Assembly (NCBI GenBank): GCA_903924805.1 | Contig: CAIYCZ010000234.1 | Span: 1-7,898 of the forward strand | From: an uncultured delta proteobacterium | GTDB taxonomy: Bacteria; Desulfobacterota; WTBG01; CAIYCZ01 | Reading direction: 5' to 3' | Length of the DNA stretch: 7,898 nt | Shown: piece by piece, positions 1 to 5,644 of the stretch | Numbering within the stretch: the stretch's first letter is position 1 | How the letters are laid out: each line of letters starts with the position of its first letter | Notes under the pieces: generated by a model | What the model was told of the DNA's origin: nothing | Databases searched by the model: none | What the model saw: the letters and a program-made list of their open reading frames with translations, nothing else | Position numbers and translations under genes: made by a program

Positions 1-111
1 CTTAAGCTAACCCGCATTGTACCTTAAATAGTACTTCAATAAATCAAGCATACAATATGTTGTTAAAATACACAAATACATTTCCCCGTTCTTTATAAAG
101 ACGCGAGCATA

Positions 112-191
112 ATCGAGTAGGGGGAGGTAAGGTGATTACCCTTACCTCAGCCCTCTCACAGAACCGTACGTACGGACCTCGTATACGGCTC
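112..191 (-). ncRNA. Group II intron domains V and VI
   Basis: Domain V lies at 191-161 on the minus strand. It begins GAGCCGTATAC and ends GTACGTACGGTTC, so the arms GCCGTA(T) and (G)TACGGT pair and the catalytic AGC triad is present near the 5' side. The linker TGTGAGAGG follows. Domain VI is a hairpin with perfect 9-bp arms, GAGGTAAGG and CCTTACCTC, around a GTAATCA loop, then CCCCTACTCGAT. The A in CTACTCGAT sits where the bulged branch-point adenosine is expected. The catalytic core therefore looks intact, although no encoded maturase is present. Confidence 0.85.
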
Positions 192-961
192 CTGTTTATT
201 CTTCTCTCAACTAACTGAGACAGGAACATGCCTGCTCCTGCGTCCCTTTTCCGTGTTCAGCCTGTCGCGTTTCCGGTTCTTCTTCTGGGTCGGTTGCCTT
301 CTATCCCTTGCGGGCAATGTACAACCCGATGTTCCAGGATACTCCGGTGAGCGGCCTAAATAAGCAGAGTGCCTGTCACAGCCTACCACTCATAAAGTGC
401 CCCACCCCGTCGGGTGGCTTGTGCTCAACGCCCCAGTCTCAACCACGCTCAGGAACTTTCAAATAAACTTCCTCCCTTCGCAGCCAATGCGCGCTTTTGG
501 CTTCGCACCGTCCCCCCAAACTATGCCGGGGGTCATCCCGGTTTTATCCTCCAGTCTGTTCCCAGCTTTCTCAGGCCGGGACTTCTTCACTACTACAGAG
601 TCATCTGCCACCTTGCACCGCCTCGTTTGGCCTTGAGTCTCCTCTTGTGCCTCCCTTGCTACTCTCGTCCTGCTGTGTAGTGCCGTGCAAGGCTTCCCCA
701 GTTACTGCCAGCTCCCGGTAAGCTGCTCCACCCTCAATCATGCCACGGGACTGACCAAGTATTGGACGTTGCGCTATTTTGCACGCTTATCCTCCCGTGT
801 CACCGAATCAGGTTCACTTGCGCTGTGTGCCGCTTACTTCCTATCGCTTCCTTCAGACCCTGCTGTTGCCGGCAACGCCCTTGCGATTCGGATTGTCTTC
901 CCCTTGGTCGGGGTGACGTCCCGTTATACGGGACTGGGTTTACTCGCCACGCTGGGCGAAC
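112..961 (-). mobile_element. ORF-less group II intron, IIC-type
   Basis: Read on the minus strand, the element starts at 961 with GTTCGCCCAGCGTGG, close to the 5' end of IIC ribozymes (GUGUGCCCGGC...). It carries the domain I block GGTCTGAAGGAAGCGATAGG near 850-830 and ends at 112 with CTACTCGAT, a typical group II 3' end with a branch-point-type domain VI. The first base pairs read GTTCG rather than the usual GTGYG. At about 850 nt it is only long enough for the ribozyme. The longest minus-strand frame in the domain IV position (about 207-389) has no reverse transcriptase motif, so the intron-encoded protein is absent. Splicing or mobility would then need a protein supplied in trans. A possible EBS1 is the AAAA in the hairpin loop at 780-777, which could pair with the 5' exon T tract; this is tentative. 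The boundaries come from terminal motifs, and class assignment rests on remembered similarity plus the insertion site. Confidence 0.85.
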
Positions 962-998
962 AAAAAAGGCAGAAACCAAAACAGCTCCTGCCTTTTTT
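962..998. terminator. Bidirectional hairpin terminator, intron target site
   Basis: An 11-bp perfect inverted repeat: AAAAAAGGCAG at 962-972 and CTGCCTTTTTT at 988-998, with a 15-nt loop. Each strand reads a GC stem followed by a T tract, so it can terminate transcription both ways. On the minus strand the T tract ends exactly where the group II intron begins (961), matching the known preference of IIC introns for terminator hairpins. It may end the hydrolase operon that stops at 1230. The 231 bases between (999-1229) hold no gene I can support. Confidence 0.85.
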
Positions 999-1229
999 AT
1001 CAAAAACTATTTATTTGCTTTTTACCTGTTTGCCAATTCCGTAATTCCGTAAATTAGGCGCGGCACAGCACTCACCTGCCCATGGAAAGTTGAGGCTTCA
1101 TTAAATCTATGTCTTCTGGTTTTTAATAATTTTTACCTGGTATTGATTATTATTGATATAAAAGCATGCTATTTGGTGTTTCTGTTTTATAAATAATGGT
1201 TTATACAATTGTGGTTCATAAAATGTATG

Positions 1230-1676
1230 CTATTGCTTTTTTCTGGCAAAAAACTCATTAACACAAATAGCAGCAACCCACAGAGGGGCACACATTACTA
1301 TATGTTCCGGCAAAAAAACACCTATCTCAAAAGTCCTCCACGAAAACGGGAAAAGCAGGGCATAGGATGGTTCCAGGTGTTTCTGCAGCAAATCCAGGCA
1401 TAGATGTAACCAGCCTCCAGCAATAAGACTGAGAAACACTTCTTTTCTTTGCGCCTCCTTAAAGAAAAAGCTGAAAAGCAGACAAACAAGCAACAGTCCC
1501 AGCGGCGTATGAAAAGGATATACCGCAAAGTATGTCTTCGGGAACAGTATAAAAAAAGCCCTGGTGAGAATATCCGGCAGGATTGTTCCTACATAGAACA
1601 ACGTGCTGTTTTTTATAATCCTGCTTCCCCTGCTGAAAAAATAGGCAACTGCTGTGTGCGTAATCAAATCTGGCAT
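1230..1676 (-). CDS. Membrane metal-dependent hydrolase, DUF457/YdjM-like
   Basis: A 148-residue protein when started at the ATG at 1676, where the family-like N-terminus MPDLITHTA begins. The open frame extends upstream to 1760, but that extension overlaps the preceding gene by about 97 nt and does not look like the family. Visible family features are H7 in LITHT, the LPD motif ending at D35, H56 in the FHTPLG segment, and H91/D95 in HLCLDLLQKH. Together these resemble the His/Asp set of the YdjM/PF04307 membrane-bound metal-dependent hydrolases. Hydrophobic segments lie at about 24-45, 57-72, 80-95 and 125-142, so it should be an inner-membrane protein. The start overlaps the end of the OB-fold-like gene by 13 nt, suggesting translational coupling. 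The substrate is unknown for this family, and the hydrolase activity is a family prediction. Confidence 0.7.
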   Translation of the reverse strand: MPDLITHTAVAYFFSRGSRIIKNSTLFYVGTILPDILTRAFFILFPKTYFAVYPFHTPLGLLLVCLLFSFFFKEAQRKEVFLSLIAGGWLHLCLDLLQKHLEPSYALLFPFSWRTFEIGVFLPEHIVMCAPLWVAAICVNEFFARKKQ

Positions 1677-2125
1677 GCTCTGCGCTCTACAATAGGTACC
1701 TTCCGAATGCACAGCCGGTATCTCCTGAGAAACAAAACGCCAACAAAACCTGCTGCACAAAGGGACATAAACATTTTCAACCTGCGCAGTTTCATTATCT
1801 GCGCCTCCTTAATGGTGAGATAGCCCTCTTTATGAAATACTGCTCTGATTGATATATAGTCATTAACAGAAAGTCCCTGAACCATACCCGTCACCATGAT
1901 CTTTTTTCCATTCTGCGACAATTCAAACTGATCTTTAAAAATTCTACTAACCATAACATCCTGCTCCAGCAGAATTTCCTTTTCATCATACTTCAACGGG
2001 TTTGACATACACCGCTCCAGATTTATATTCTTTCTGTTTCCTTCAACCTGGCTATAAAAACATACTAAAAACAAAACACAGAGTACCATACCTGTTTTCA
2101 AGAATCTGTATCTGCTACTAAACAC
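1664..2125 (-). CDS. Membrane-anchored OB-fold-like protein, function unknown
   Basis: A 153-residue protein starting at GTG (2125). The start is supported by an AGAGGT ribosome binding site six bases upstream and a near-consensus promoter about 40 nt further up. Residues 12-26 form a membrane anchor or uncleaved signal segment. Residues 44-112 are rich in alternating beta-type strands (for example EILLEQDVMVSRIFKDQF, then KKIMVTGMVQGL and DYISIRAVF), which reads like an OB fold. Residues 117-134 form a second hydrophobic segment, followed by a basic tail. The middle domain would lie outside the cytoplasm if both segments span the membrane. It overlaps the downstream hydrolase by 13 nt, so the two probably work together. 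I do not recognise a named family, and the OB-fold reading is an inference from pattern. Confidence 0.7.
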   Translation of the reverse strand: MFSSRYRFLKTGMVLCVLFLVCFYSQVEGNRKNINLERCMSNPLKYDEKEILLEQDVMVSRIFKDQFELSQNGKKIMVTGMVQGLSVNDYISIRAVFHKEGYLTIKEAQIMKLRRLKMFMSLCAAGFVGVLFLRRYRLCIRKVPIVERRACQI

Positions 2126-2167
2126 GCTTTACCTCTGTTCAGGAATGTTTGTGGGACGGATTTACAG

Positions 2168-2196
2168 ATTATAAATTATGCGGAACGCTTTGCCAA
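2168..2196 (-). promoter_or_regulatory. Sigma70-type promoter of OB-fold/hydrolase operon
   Basis: On the minus strand, TTGGCA (2196-2191) and a perfect TATAAT (2173-2168) are separated by exactly 17 bases. The predicted start of transcription near 2161 gives a leader of about 35 nt that contains the AGAGGT ribosome binding site of the GTG-started gene. This is the best promoter match in the window. Confidence 0.8.
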
Positions 2197-2392
2197 CCAA
2201 TAAGGCGGTTCATAGAACGGGATTTTTATGAAGAGTGGTTTGCCATACGACGGGCTGTAGCATGAACGTATAGATGATTTGTGATAGGTTTCTTTGTTGT
2301 TGCTGTATTCTTGACCAGAGCCTTTATTTGTAATCAGATGGGAGTATATAATATGGGTCGTTAATTTTTTTCAGAAGCGATTTATTCCACGG

Positions 2393-2566
2393 TCATTGTA
2401 TTTTTTCAATCCGTATATTCTCTTCACGATAAAGATGGCCATACGCATTAAACAGATATTCAACGAGATTGTTTCTCTGCTCTTCTTCTAGCGAATTAAA
2501 TCGTTCCCACATTTTAAGGGTACTGTAAATATCTTTTTTTATTGCATCATCACTTATTTGGCTCAT
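2393..2566 (-). CDS. Small 57-residue protein, unknown, with in-frame extension past TGA
   Basis: A 57-codon ORF from ATG at 2566 to TGA at 2395-2393, beginning MSQISDDAIKKD and ending ENIRIEKIQ. It is preceded by a very strong purine-rich ribosome binding site (GGGGGGGAGGGG) about 8 bases before the start. The protein is highly charged and predicted mostly helical, with a KMWERFNSLEEEQRNNLVEYLF core, and has no membrane segment or cysteine. I do not recognise a family. The same frame continues past the TGA for 22 more sense codons (PWNKSLLKKIND... to SDYK) and stops at TAA 2326-2324. The ancestral protein may therefore have been 80 residues, truncated by a nonsense change. No obvious stem-loop follows the TGA that would suggest selenocysteine. 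No promoter was identified. Confidence 0.6.
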   Translation of the reverse strand: MSQISDDAIKKDIYSTLKMWERFNSLEEEQRNNLVEYLFNAYGHLYREENIRIEKIQ

Positions 2567-2632
2567 TATCTAAACCCCTCCCCCCCACGAGTTTTTTCAT
2601 TTTAATTATGGGTGTGGATTGTTTTACCCAAT

Positions 2633-2661
2633 CATGCCCGGTATTTGTGATAATGGGCATG
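2633..2661. repeat. Inverted repeat in HTH/small-ORF intergenic region
   Basis: Perfect 7-bp arms, CATGCCC (2633-2639) and GGGCATG (2655-2661), around a 15-base loop. It lies between the HTH gene (ends 2803) and the small ORF (starts 2566) on the minus strand. No T tract follows on either side, so it is not a clear terminator. It could be a protein-binding site or RNA hairpin. Confidence 0.4.
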
Positions 2662-2802
2662 CCTCACCGTTCTTCTGGTATAGCTGCTTAGCCTCTAATA
2701 AAGGCGACGGTCTTGCACGGCTTATTCAGAAGACACTTCTTCTAATCTATATGATTAACTGCGTATTGCGTATAGAAATTTTTTCTAAGGCTATTACCCT
2801 TA

Positions 2803-3009
2803 CTATCCCATATTTGCGCTTCGCAGCTCTGTAATATGTTCTTTTTCCCTGCCTCCGACAAGAAGCTCATCGATTTTGCCCTTGTCAAAGCGCCATGAGT
2901 TTCCAACTCTAAAGCCGGGGATAACGCCTTCCTTTGCATGTTTATATACCGTTAAAACAGACATTTTAAGATAATTTGCAACTTCTTTTGGTGTCATTAT
3001 TTCGAGCAT
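2803..3009 (-). CDS. Excisionase-type HTH DNA-binding protein (HTH_17)
   Basis: A 68-residue protein starting at ATG (3009), with an AAAGGAGGG ribosome binding site seven bases upstream. The sequence starts MLEIMTPKEVANYLKMS, then TVYKHAKEGVIPG and FRVGNSWRF, which is the standard MerR/excisionase-like winged-helix layout: HTH at residues 6-26, wing at 30-41 with the conserved G-WRF. This family includes phage excisionases (Xis) and small transcription regulators, so it should bind DNA in the cytoplasm. No integrase, recombinase or phage gene is present in the window, so it may be a stand-alone regulator rather than an excisionase. Its promoter, an inverted repeat around the -35 box, and a structured leader lie just upstream and suggest autoregulation. 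The last 15 or so residues are not part of the fold. Confidence 0.8.
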   Translation of the reverse strand: MLEIMTPKEVANYLKMSVLTVYKHAKEGVIPGFRVGNSWRFDKGKIDELLVGGREKEHITELRSANMG

Positions 3010-3033
3010 TGTTTTTCCCTCCTTTTCTTACCT

Positions 3034-3087
3034 GGGCTTTAGCCCGTTTAAAGAATTGCCTTCCCTTTCTGTAACGGGCTGCAATTC
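3034..3087. repeat. Interleaved inverted repeats, pseudoknot-capable or REP-like element
   Basis: Two perfect inverted repeats are interlocked: AGCCCGTT (3041-3048) with AACGGGCT (3073-3080), and GAATTGC (3053-3059) with GCAATTC (3081-3087). The order a-b-a'-b' allows an H-type pseudoknot. The AGCCC arm can also pair with the adjacent GGGCT in a tight hairpin (GGGCTTTAGCCC, 3034-3045), so two structures compete. On the minus strand the block lies in the leader of the HTH gene, ending about 25 nt before its start. GGGCTAAAGCCC palindromes are also typical of REP elements mobilised by RAYT/IS200-like transposases, which is the main alternative. Confidence 0.55.
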
Positions 3088-3132
3088 CCTATGAAACGTT
3101 TTGTTGTCTTCTCAAGCTTGTATTTGTAGAGC

Positions 3133-3161
3133 TATTTACTAAATATAGTATGGTTTGTCAA
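3133..3161 (-). promoter_or_regulatory. Promoter of HTH gene with overlapping inverted repeat
   Basis: On the minus strand a perfect TTGACA (3161-3156) is followed after 17 bases by TAAATA (3138-3133), which matches the -10 consensus only partly. The predicted leader is about 117 nt. An inverted repeat, TATGGT (3149-3154) and ACCATA (3170-3175), straddles the -35 box; its flanks (ATATAG and TAT) extend the symmetry imperfectly. It is placed where a repressor, perhaps the HTH protein itself, would block polymerase. Confidence 0.5.
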
Positions 3162-3224
3162 TAAAAAATACCATATATTGTAAATTTTGAGGAGATTTTC
3201 TTGCAAAACAGCTGGGGCTGACTC

Positions 3225-3240
3225 CAGGCTTATTAGCCTG
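3225..3240. repeat. Short hairpin CAGGCT-AGCCTG downstream of coiled-coil gene
   Basis: A perfect 6-bp stem, CAGGCT (3225-3230) and AGCCTG (3235-3240), with a TATT loop. It lies 100 bases beyond the stop of the coiled-coil gene and upstream of the HTH promoter. No T tract follows on the minus strand, so it is a weak terminator candidate at best. Confidence 0.3.
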
Positions 3241-3339
3241 ATTTACTACTTAACAATCTCGGTACGTGTAAAACGCTTAAAGGTTAGACGCTTGTAGATG
3301 GAACCGTAAAACGGAAGGGTTCTGTGGTGGCTAATTTCT

Positions 3340-3546
3340 TTACTGGTTACTGGTAGGATCTGCTCCGGTTTCTTCAGCTTCTTCCTCAGAGGCTTTTTGG
3401 ACCTGAATTTCATCCATGGTTTTTTTTATTTTCAACATCTTGTTTTCACACGTTTTAAATTCTTCCTCAAACTGGCTGAATAGTTCCTCAAGTTCATCCG
3501 GGGTTTTCTGCTTTCTAAGTTTTTTTAGATCGACCTTTTTTTGCAC
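3340..3546 (-). CDS. Small coiled-coil protein, function unknown
   Basis: A 68-residue protein if started at GTG 3546, which has AAAGGA seven bases upstream. The open frame reaches another GTG at 3582, giving 80 residues, but that one has no ribosome binding site at a usable distance. The N-terminus is basic (KKVDLKKLRKQK). A long amphipathic helix at about 16-50 (ELEELFSQFEEEFK... MLKIKKTMDEI) looks like a coiled coil. The tail at 53-62 is very acidic (SEEEAEETGAD). There is one cysteine and no membrane segment. It lies 96 nt downstream of the four-cysteine protein gene, so the two may be co-transcribed. I do not recognise a family; a structural or adaptor role would be a guess. Confidence 0.6.
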   Translation of the reverse strand: MQKKVDLKKLRKQKTPDELEELFSQFEEEFKTCENKMLKIKKTMDEIQVQKASEEEAEETGADPTSNQ

Positions 3547-3642
3547 TCTTCTTTCCTTTAGTGATGCTGTTATTATCCACACATGATGAAAATTAAATAT
3601 TAAAACACCTCCTGTTACTCCAAGCTAATTACTCTGCGTGTT

Positions 3643-4023
3643 TTAATGTGATTTAGAAATTGCATCTTCCCGACACGTTGTTATTTTTTCAAGGAATTGC
3701 TCAAGGTGACCATTAAACGCCTCCCGGGGAAGGAGATCACCGGCAATTGCATAGGCCTGTATTACGCGCATCACTGCAACCCATTCGTCCGATTGTCCCT
3801 GCTTGCAGACGCTATAAATGGGGCATAGCGTACACTGGTTCACATATTCAGTACAAAGGAAAATAGGCACCACTGCTGCCCGAAGTATTTCTTGAAAGTG
3901 ACTTATTAGAAATGCCTGCTGAGAAAACTGCTTGATTCGGATCCATTTTTCAATGGTAAGCTCAAGAGAGTCTTCTCCGTCACCATATCTTTTTTTCATT
4001 TCCTCGAACGTCATCAAGCTCAT
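3643..4023 (-). CDS. Four-cysteine small protein, possible metal/Fe-S binding, unknown
   Basis: A 126-residue protein starting at ATG 4023, with AAAAGGT about six bases upstream; the internal ATG at 4014 is a second option. The notable feature is C57-X6-C64-X2-C67-X5-C73 (LCTEYVNQCTLCPIYSVC), a spacing suited to a zinc or iron-sulfur site. A fifth cysteine (C117) is probably not part of it. The rest is predicted helical: residues 5-50 before the cluster and 80-115 after it. There is no signal peptide, and the VVPIFL stretch is too short to span a membrane. I do not recognise a family. The gene has a TTGACA promoter, a tandem repeat against the -35 box and a six-codon mini-ORF in front, so expression may be controlled. 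The coiled-coil gene follows downstream. Confidence 0.65.
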   Translation of the reverse strand: MSLMTFEEMKKRYGDGEDSLELTIEKWIRIKQFSQQAFLISHFQEILRAAVVPIFLCTEYVNQCTLCPIYSVCKQGQSDEWVAVMRVIQAYAIAGDLLPREAFNGHLEQFLEKITTCREDAISKSH

Positions 4024-4026
4024 TTT

Positions 4027-4047
4027 TCAACCTTTTAAAGAGTGCAT
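4027..4047 (-). CDS. Six-residue leader mini-ORF (MHSLKG)
   Basis: ATG at 4047 is preceded by GAGGGAG at a good distance. The frame reads MHSLKG and stops at TGA 4029-4027, three bases before the ATG of the four-cysteine gene. The ribosome binding site of the main gene (AAAAGGT) lies inside this mini-ORF, so translating it would affect initiation of the main gene. It could be a real coupling or leader peptide, or a chance ATG. Confidence 0.35.
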   Translation of the reverse strand: MHSLKG

Positions 4048-4063
4048 TGCTTCTCCCTCTTAA

Positions 4064-4092
4064 ATTTTCATCTAAAAAATGCCGGCTGTCAA
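4064..4092 (-). promoter_or_regulatory. Promoter of four-cysteine gene
   Basis: On the minus strand a perfect TTGACA (4092-4087) is followed after 17 bases by GAAAAT (4069-4064), which matches TATAAT at four of six positions. Transcription would start near 4057, so the message would begin at about the AGAGGGAG ribosome binding site of the mini-ORF. The first two T of the -35 box belong to the neighbouring tandem repeat. Confidence 0.5.
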
Positions 4093-4120
4093 TTCCTATT
4101 TGAAAAATTCCTATTTGAAA
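4091..4120. repeat. Perfect 15-bp tandem duplication at promoter
   Basis: AATTCCTATTTGAAA occurs at 4091-4105 and again, identical, at 4106-4120. On the minus strand the pair ends inside the TTGACA box and covers roughly -35 to -65 of the four-cysteine gene. The spacing of 15 bp is about one and a half helical turns. It may be a recent duplication, an AT-rich UP-type element, or a double operator. Confidence 0.7.
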
Positions 4121-4221
4121 AACTGTTACCGTTACACCCGTGTATTGTAAACGCAGCCTGTGATAGAAACAGGAGACAGAAACGGATAGAAAAGGATCTG
4201 TGCAAAAGGGTTGTGAAGCAG

Positions 4222-4332
4222 GATTGCCGGGAGCACACTGCGATTCAGCGTTCCATCGGGGTTCATCGCCCTTGGTGAAACTGCTTTGGTGTCGGGAACC
4301 TGCTTGACTAAGACTATGGTGTTATAGCTCAT
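4222..4332 (-). pseudogene. etfB: Truncated N-terminus of electron transfer flavoprotein beta subunit
   Basis: From ATG 4332 the first 37 codons (MSYNTIVLVKQVPDTK..., then NPDGTLNRSVLPAI) match the N-terminus of EtfB, which normally continues with a phrase like FNPEDLNALE and runs to about 260 residues. Here the frame leaves the family at 4221, continues as unrelated sequence and stops at 4132. About 85% of the gene is missing, with no etfA or acyl-CoA dehydrogenase nearby. There is no ribosome binding site before the ATG. A promoter-like TTGACG-17-TTATTC lies about 110 bases upstream on the same strand. This is a dead fragment left by deletion or rearrangement; a full copy probably exists elsewhere. 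Confidence 0.75.
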
Positions 4333-4669
4333 GTTAAATAAAAGCGTTACGGTATCAGCTGTCAGCTACCAAAAACCACCTGATCGCTGATAGCTAAAGG
4401 CTGAAAGTCTTTTGTTACCTTAAGGTGAATAACAGAAACAAGCTCATTACGTCAAGCGTTATGCTTTTTATGGCCCGATATCTAACTTTCAGGTTTTCTT
4501 TACAAATCTTTTTGTATCTGTTATATCCTCAAAAACTTCACCTATAAATAGCCAAAAAATGAAACGTTAATTTGTTTGCATCTTACACCTTCACTACAAC
4601 TCGGCCAGTTGTTTTTATTGAGAATAAATTCTTAGGTTATCAATAAGGCTTTGTTTATATCATTGCTAT
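4333..4669. other. 337-base AT-rich intergenic region with decayed short repeats
   Basis: No gene is visible. It contains TATCAGC (4353-4359) with its inverted copy GCTGATA (4386-4392) and related AGCT-rich words nearby (GTCAGCTA, ATAGCTAAAGGCTGAAAG), which resemble the simple AGCTGATA-type dispersed repeats found in many genomes. A 10-bp palindrome ACCTTAAGGT lies at 4417-4426. Close to the plus-strand gene there is an inverted pair TTATTGA (4616-4622) and TCAATAA (4640-4646) around AGAATAAATTCT. Divergent promoters would be expected here, but only weak ones can be picked out. Confidence 0.45.
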
Positions 4670-5644
4670 ATGAAAAAAATCTTACCTGGATACAAAAAAC
4701 TTTTTAAGTCCGGTGAACTGAAAAAACGGGGCGATGCTTTCTGGAAAATTATGTCTTCGTGTACGCTCTGCCCCTGGCAATGCGGGATTGACCGCACAAA
4801 AGGCGAAACGGGGCGATGTCAGGCTCCTGGTGAGCTGAAAGTAGCACGAGCAATTGCCCATTTTGGAGAGGAGCCGGTACTGTCCGGCACAAAAGGCTCG
4901 GGAACAATTTTCTTTACCCACTGCCACCTGCACTGCTGCTTCTGTCAGAACTACCAGATAAGCCAGGAAGGCCTTGGCGAAACTATTGCCATCGAAGCCC
5001 TTGCCCGGAATATGCTTTCCCTTCAGGAAACAGGGTGTCACAATATCAACCTGGTCTCTCCAACTCACTACCTGCCCCATATAATACAAGCTCTCTGCAT
5101 CGCCGCAGCAAAGGGCTTGTCGCTTCCGCTGGTCTATAATTCAAACGGGTATGAATCTGTTGAAACCCTTCGCCTGCTTTCCGGTATCGTTGATATTTAC
5201 CTGCCCGATGCCAAATACGGGGAGGATGCTCTTGCCAAAAAGTATTCGCGGGCTCGCGAATATACCAGGGTCAATGAAGAGACCTTGCTGGAAATGTTTG
5301 CTCAGGTTGGTCCGCTGGTTATTAATGACCAGGGGCTGGCTGTCCGGGGGCTTATTGTCCGCCATCTGGTGCTCCCTGATGATGCTTCCCGAACTGCGGC
5401 TGTATTAAATAAAATAAAAAAACGCCTCGGCCCGCATGTCCACATAAGCCTTATGGGACAGTATCTGCCGGTATTTGAAGCACACACCTTTCCTGAAATA
5501 GACCGGAGGCCGTCACCGGAGGAATATAATTATGCCGTAGAGAGCCTTATCGCCCTTGAATTTGAGAATGGCTGGCTTCAGCAGCAGGACAGAATTGATG
5601 GAGAGTTTCTTCCGGACTTTGAGAAAAGCGATTCATGGAATTAA
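4670..5644 (+). CDS. PflX-like radical SAM protein (COG1313)
   Basis: A 324-residue protein of the uncharacterised PflA-homologue family COG1313. An N-terminal cysteine set (C31, C34, C38, C50 in CTLCPWQCGIDR...GRC) is followed by the radical SAM cluster C85-X3-C89-X2-C92 in THCHLHCCFCQNY, which binds the 4Fe-4S cluster that cleaves S-adenosylmethionine. Family signatures downstream are HNINLVSPTHYLP (about 134-146), YNSNGYES, VDIYLPDAKYG and VRHLVLPDD. Length is normal. The start has no ribosome binding site. A weak promoter (TTAGGT-17-TTATAT, 4632-4660) would start transcription about at the ATG, so it may be leaderless; a later start at codon 28 is less likely because it would cut close to C31. 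No glycyl radical enzyme is nearby, so the protein substrate is unknown. It overlaps rimO by 10 nt. Confidence 0.9.
   Translation: MKKILPGYKKLFKSGELKKRGDAFWKIMSSCTLCPWQCGIDRTKGETGRCQAPGELKVARAIAHFGEEPVLSGTKGSGTIFFTHCHLHCCFCQNYQISQEGLGETIAIEALARNMLSLQETGCHNINLVSPTHYLPHIIQALCIAAAKGLSLPLVYNSNGYESVETLRLLSGIVDIYLPDAKYGEDALAKKYSRAREYTRVNEETLLEMFAQVGPLVINDQGLAVRGLIVRHLVLPDDASRTAAVLNKIKKRLGPHVHISLMGQYLPVFEAHTFPEIDRRPSPEEYNYAVESLIALEFENGWLQQQDRIDGEFLPDFEKSDSWN

Noticed and set aside
207..389. Minus-strand 60-residue frame in the intron's domain IV as a maturase remnant
   Set aside because: The translation is basic and low in complexity, with no reverse transcriptase, X or HNH motif, so it cannot be called a gene fragment.
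397..1052. Overlapping plus-strand open frames of 74-119 residues
   Set aside because: They run antisense through the group II intron ribozyme, show no domain, and overlap one another in several frames. They are shadows of structured RNA sequence.
1028..1140. Minus-strand start-less frame ending in a phrase like RLIYGITELANR before 1028
   Set aside because: About 36 codons, no start codon and no ribosome binding site; too short to support as a gene or remnant.
2393..2395. TGA as a selenocysteine codon in the small ORF
   Set aside because: No stem-loop of the bacterial SECIS kind is visible just after the TGA, and the protein has no redox motif around it.
2619..2834. Plus-strand 71-residue frame
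   Set aside because: No ribosome binding site and no recognisable motif; it overlaps the end of the HTH gene and an intergenic inverted repeat.
3606..3613. Strong AGGAGGTG ribosome binding site on the minus strand
   Set aside because: No start codon with an open frame lies at a suitable distance; the ATG 22 bases on gives only three codons. It does not decide a gene start, and the GTG at 3546 has its own site.
4042..4278. Plus-strand 78-residue frame with a repeated FLFEK segment
   Set aside because: The repeat is just the 15-bp tandem duplication translated. The frame runs antisense to the etfB remnant and the promoter region.
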